DNA from: Actinomycetota bacterium
GTDB taxonomy: Bacteria; Actinomycetota; Humimicrobiia; Humimicrobiales; Humimicrobiaceae
Assembly (NCBI GenBank): GCA_003567835.1
Contig: PWYO01000165.1
Span: 1 to 16,139 of the forward strand
Direction: 5' to 3'
Length of the DNA: 16,139 nt
Below, in pieces: positions 13,486 to 16,139 of the stretch. The notes under the pieces were generated by a model. The model was given only the letters and a program-made list of their open reading frames with translations. It had not been told where the DNA came from and did not search any database. The position numbers and the translations under genes were made by a program. The number at the start of each line of letters is the position of its first letter. Within the stretch, counting starts at the first letter, position 1.

Positions 13486-14570
13486 AACATCACATTACTT
13501 TGATACCAGGTGATGGCATTGGGCCTGAAATTACCAAAGCCACTGTAAAAGTTATCGAAGCGACCGGCGTCCAGATTCAGTGGGATGAAGTCAATGCAGG
13601 TGCTGAAGTGTATGAAAAAGAAGGCACGGTACTGCCCCAAAGGGTAATCGATTCCATGGAAAAGAACAAGATCGGCATCAAGGGGCCGATTACCACCCCG
13701 GTGGGCACCGGGTTTAGGAGTGTCAATGTGGCCATGCGTAAGCTGTTTAACCTTTATGCCTGCCTGAGGCCCTGTAAAAGTTATGAGGGGGTCCGAAGCA
13801 GGTATGAGGATATTGATCTGGTGGTGGTCAGGGAAAATACCGAAGACCTGTATGCAGGGGTAGAATTTGAAAAAGACAAAGCTGAAACCAAAGAACTGAT
13901 TGACTTCATTAAGCAGAAAAAGGATGCCCAAATTAGGCCAGACAGCGGGATCACCATTAAACCCATATCGGTTACCGGAACAGAAAATATTGTAAAATTT
14001 GCATTTGAATATGCCCGTAAGAATAATCGGAAAAAAGTTACCGGCATCCATAAGGCCAATATCATGAAGTATACCGACGGCCTGTTTTTAGAGGTGTTCA
14101 GACAGGTTGCCTCCCAATATCCGGATATCCAGTCTGAAGACCGAATCGTGGACAATATGTGCATGCAGCTGGTACAGAAACCGGAACTCTATGATGTGAT
14201 GGTTATGCCCAATCTTTATGGAGACATTATCTCAGACCTGGCAGCAGGGCTGGTAGGCGGTCTGGGGGTTGCGCCCGGAGGCAATATAGGCAAAGACATT
14301 GCCTTATTTGAGCCCACACATGGAAGCGCACCCAAGTACAAGGGCCAGAACAAGGTGAATCCAACGGCCATGATGCTTTCCGGCGTGCTCATGCTCAGAC
14401 ATATCGGAGAAGAGGATTGTGCCCGCCTTTTGGAATCGGCCATAGCTGCCAATATAAAAGAAGGAAAAAAAGTTACCTACGACTTTAAACAGGACAGGGA
14501 TGATCCCAGTGCAGTGGGCACCCAGGAGTATGCCCAAGCCATTGTGGATCAGATAAACAGCTTGAAATAA
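13482..14570 (+). CDS. Isocitrate dehydrogenase-type enzyme (isocitrate/homoisocitrate/isopropylmalate dehydrogenase family)
   Basis: A 362-residue beta-decarboxylating dehydrogenase that ends the operon. Family motifs are LIPGDGIGPEI (7-17), KGPITTPVG, VVRENTEDLYAGVE, HKANIMKYTDGLF, MPNLYGDIISDLAAGLVGGLG and FEPTHGSAPKY. Substrate specificity is read from the helix after TTPVGTG: FRSVNVAMRKLFNLYACLRP has Ser80 and Asn82. These occupy the places of the serine and asparagine that bind the gamma-carboxylate of isocitrate in E. coli Icd, not the leucines of isopropylmalate dehydrogenase. The cofactor site has Lys285-Tyr286 (HGSAPKYKGQ), the residues that bind the 2'-phosphate of NADP in E. coli Icd; the later arginine of that site is a glutamine (YDFKQ). 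The expected product is 2-oxoglutarate with NADPH. Homoisocitrate dehydrogenase remains possible. It overlaps the upstream stop by four bases, with AAGGGG as ribosome site. Confidence 0.9.
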   Translation: MKHHITLIPGDGIGPEITKATVKVIEATGVQIQWDEVNAGAEVYEKEGTVLPQRVIDSMEKNKIGIKGPITTPVGTGFRSVNVAMRKLFNLYACLRPCKSYEGVRSRYEDIDLVVVRENTEDLYAGVEFEKDKAETKELIDFIKQKKDAQIRPDSGITIKPISVTGTENIVKFAFEYARKNNRKKVTGIHKANIMKYTDGLFLEVFRQVASQYPDIQSEDRIVDNMCMQLVQKPELYDVMVMPNLYGDIISDLAAGLVGGLGVAPGGNIGKDIALFEPTHGSAPKYKGQNKVNPTAMMLSGVLMLRHIGEEDCARLLESAIAANIKEGKKVTYDFKQDRDDPSAVGTQEYAQAIVDQINSLK

Positions 14571-14584
14571 ACGAACAACCTATG

Positions 14585-14659
14585 GGGACAGGACAACTGC
14601 GCTCTTAGGCTGCCGCAGGCAGCCATGGAAGAGGGCCTGCCTGTCCCTTCAATCTTTTT
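14585..14659 (+). terminator. Large stable hairpin terminator at the end of the synthase operon
   Basis: Three nested stems are seen. GGGACAGG (14585-14592) pairs with CCTGTCCC (14640-14647). CTCTT (14602-14606) pairs with AAGAG (14629-14633). GGCTGCC (14608-14614) pairs with GGCAGCC (14618-14624) around GCA. TTCAATCTTTTT follows. It starts 15 bases after the dehydrogenase stop and ends before the ribosome site of the next gene. The outer GGGACAGG arm resembles ends of REP-like palindromes, so it could be a dispersed repeat serving as a terminator. Confidence 0.7.
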
Positions 14660-14687
14660 ACATGCCAAAACAGAAGGAATAGAACCT

Positions 14688-15806
14688 ATGGAAAAAGTGG
14701 ATGTTACCATCATAGGGGCAGGGATTGTGGGCCTTGCTTGTGCCCAGCAGATTGCAGAGCCAGGCAGGCAGGTATTGGTCATTGAGAAAAATGCCCATTT
14801 CGGCATGGAGAGTTCATCACGCAACAGCGAGGTTATACACTCAGGGCTTTATTATCCCTATCAATCTCTAAAGCACACCCTGTGCATGGAAGGAAACCAA
14901 TTGATTTATTCTATTTGTGCAAAAAAGGGCATCCCCTATAGGAAAAGCGGCAAGTATGTTGTTGCGGCCAATAATGCCCATGAAAAGGATTTGCATAGGC
15001 TTTTTGCCAACGCCAAAAAAAACGGGATTGCCGGAGTCTCTTTGGTCAGCGGGGCACAAGTCCGTAAAAATGAACCTGCAGTACGCTGTACGTCTGCAAT
15101 GTTTGTGCCCAGCACAGGCATTGTTGATTCCCATCAGCTGATGGAATATTTTCTCTCAGATGCCCAAGGAAAAGGGGCAGAAGTTGTATTTAATGTTGCG
15201 GTAACTGGCATCGAGAAAGCAGGCGGATCCGGTTATTATATCTGGGTAAAAGATGCTGACGGCCAACCATTCAAATTCTATTCAGATCGGGTGGTCAACA
15301 GCGCAGGCCTTGATGCAGATGACGTGGCCCAAATGGCGGGAATGGATGTTGACAAAGAGAGCTACGCACTATCCTACTGCAAAGGAAGCTATTTTGCAGC
15401 TTCTGGATTAAACATAAGCCGCCCTATATATCCGGTGGTAGAAAAAGATTCTGTATCCCTGGGTATCCATGTCACCCCGGACCTGGCTGCAAGGCTGCGT
15501 CTGGGTCCAGACGCGGAGTATCTTCAATCCCGGGAAAAAAATTACCGTGTGAATCAAGAAAAAAAAGAATCATTCTTTGCATCGGTAAACCGGTTCCTGG
15601 AAGGCCTGGACCCATCCTGCCTATCTGCGGATACCGCAGGCATTCGGCCCAAACTGCAAAAACCGGGCGGACCTGAAAAAGATTTTGTCATTGTTGATGA
15701 AAAAGAAAAAGGTTTGGAAGGGTTCATTAACTTAATTGGCATTGAGTCTCCAGGGCTTACTGCTTCGCCGGCTATTGCAAAAATGGTAAAAAAACTGATC
15801 GCCTAG
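14688..15806 (+). CDS. lhgO: L-2-hydroxyglutarate oxidase-like FAD-dependent oxidoreductase
   Basis: A 372-residue flavoprotein of the DAO/LhgO family. The FAD-binding dinucleotide motif is IIGAGIVGLACA (residues 8-19, GxGxxG 10-15), followed by VLVIEKN. The LhgO hallmark SSSRNSEVIHSGLYYP comes next, and the mid-protein contains VPSTGIVDSHQLM and VNSAGLDADDVA. The C-terminus carries AGIRPKL and LIGIESPGLTASPAIA, again typical. LhgO oxidises L-2-hydroxyglutarate, a side product of 2-oxoglutarate reduction, back to 2-oxoglutarate, passing electrons to the quinone pool or another acceptor. The ATG at 14688 is preceded by AAGGAAT eight bases upstream. An in-frame ATG at 14625 lies inside the terminator hairpin and was rejected. 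It follows an operon predicted to make 2-oxoglutarate. A related 2-hydroxyacid or glycerol-3-phosphate substrate cannot be excluded. Confidence 0.85.
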   Translation: MEKVDVTIIGAGIVGLACAQQIAEPGRQVLVIEKNAHFGMESSSRNSEVIHSGLYYPYQSLKHTLCMEGNQLIYSICAKKGIPYRKSGKYVVAANNAHEKDLHRLFANAKKNGIAGVSLVSGAQVRKNEPAVRCTSAMFVPSTGIVDSHQLMEYFLSDAQGKGAEVVFNVAVTGIEKAGGSGYYIWVKDADGQPFKFYSDRVVNSAGLDADDVAQMAGMDVDKESYALSYCKGSYFAASGLNISRPIYPVVEKDSVSLGIHVTPDLAARLRLGPDAEYLQSREKNYRVNQEKKESFFASVNRFLEGLDPSCLSADTAGIRPKLQKPGGPEKDFVIVDEKEKGLEGFINLIGIESPGLTASPAIAKMVKKLIA

Positions 15807-16054
15807 GGTTTTCTAGGATTGTACCGGCCGAGACCAATGGCCATCCCCAGCAGCAAAAACGATGGTTGGTAAAACAGGGGGCTGTATATGGCTTTCAAAA
15901 TGAATCAGCTTTGATGGAACCCAAAGGCCCAAGATGGGGCTGTCATCCTGCTGGTTTCAAAAATGGCCATAAATTGCTATAGTTTTTTTCGGGGCTGGAA
16001 CTGCCACGGGGAAGACAATGAAGGCCTATTACCAACTTTTGGCAAAGGAGAGCA

Positions 16055-16139
16055 ATGAAACATTACCGTAAGGAACTTTGGTTTAACACCAGACAAAGAA
16101 GGGAATTGATCAATATCACCGCTGAGGTGCAAAAATGCC
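16055..16139 (+). CDS. YjbQ (UPF0047) family protein, 5' end only
   Basis: Only the first 28 residues are inside the window. MKHYRKELWFNTRQRRELIN followed by ITAEVQKC matches the N-terminus of the YjbQ/UPF0047 family, where a strand with the pattern ELWFxTxxRRxxxNIT is conserved. The family is small (about 130-140 residues); some members have weak thiamine phosphate synthase activity, but the physiological role is unsettled. AAGGAG (16045-16050) four bases before the ATG is a strong ribosome site. The 248 bases between the LhgO stop and this start hold no gene I can support. Confidence 0.8.
   Translation, partial: MKHYRKELWFNTRQRRELINITAEVQKC

Noticed and set aside
14625..14687. Longer start for the LhgO-like protein
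   Set aside because: The ATG is inside the terminator hairpin; the flavin-binding N-terminus begins naturally at 14688.
1..16139. CRISPR arrays, insertion sequences, prophage or toxin-antitoxin genes
   Set aside because: No regularly spaced repeats, transposase or integrase motifs, or paired small antitoxin/toxin frames were seen; the only tandem repeat (6956-7030) has no spacers.

Overview
This 16.1 kb window is a gene-dense bacterial chromosome segment of moderate GC content with AT-rich intergenic gaps. It uses TTG as well as ATG starts. There are no transposases, integrases, phage genes or CRISPR arrays. The adjacent FtsB/DivIC-type septum protein and Ppx/GppA phosphatase, the KtrB-type potassium channel, archease plus RtcB, and an NifV-like citrate/homocitrate synthase operon would fit an anaerobic, possibly uncultured, bacterium of Gram-positive (Actinobacteria- or Clostridia-like) affinity. 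That placement is inference and the phylum cannot be fixed from the window.

Layout. 1-969 (-): 5' part of a KtrB/TrkH potassium transporter running off the left edge. 1156-2484 (+): FtsB-like protein, then a Ppx/GppA family phosphatase. 2502-2589 (+): tRNA-Leu(UAA). 2590-3413: long gap without a convincing gene. 3414-5065 (+): two-gene ABC-2 type exporter (ATPase plus permease). 5066-5537: second gap. 5538-6545 (+): DUF21/CNNM-like membrane protein, ended by a terminator shared with a convergent small hypothetical gene (6629-6940, -). 7236-9131 (+): archease and the RNA ligase RtcB. The conserved N-terminus of RtcB is displaced into another frame by one base.

9320-14570 (+) is the metabolic core, a tight five-gene operon: two tandem paralogs of the homocitrate/Re-citrate/isopropylmalate synthase family, the large and small subunits of an aconitase-family hydro-lyase, and an isocitrate-dehydrogenase-type enzyme. 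The simplest reading is condensation of acetyl-CoA with an oxoacid, isomerisation, then oxidative decarboxylation. With an isocitrate-type dehydrogenase this gives oxaloacetate to citrate to isocitrate to 2-oxoglutarate, probably for glutamate synthesis. A stable terminator hairpin separates the operon from an L-2-hydroxyglutarate oxidase-like flavoprotein (14688-15806), whose expected product is also 2-oxoglutarate. The window ends in the first codons of a YjbQ-family protein.

Most notable observation: the two tandem synthases have lost complementary halves of the active site. The first keeps the metal-binding barrel residues (RDGEQ, HTHND) but has lost the HESGIH and GKHSG lid motifs. The second keeps those lid motifs but has lost barrel residues (RNGEL, YNHND, DTVS). 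In this family the lid of one subunit completes the barrel of its partner, so the pair looks like an obligate heteromeric synthase with divided labour.
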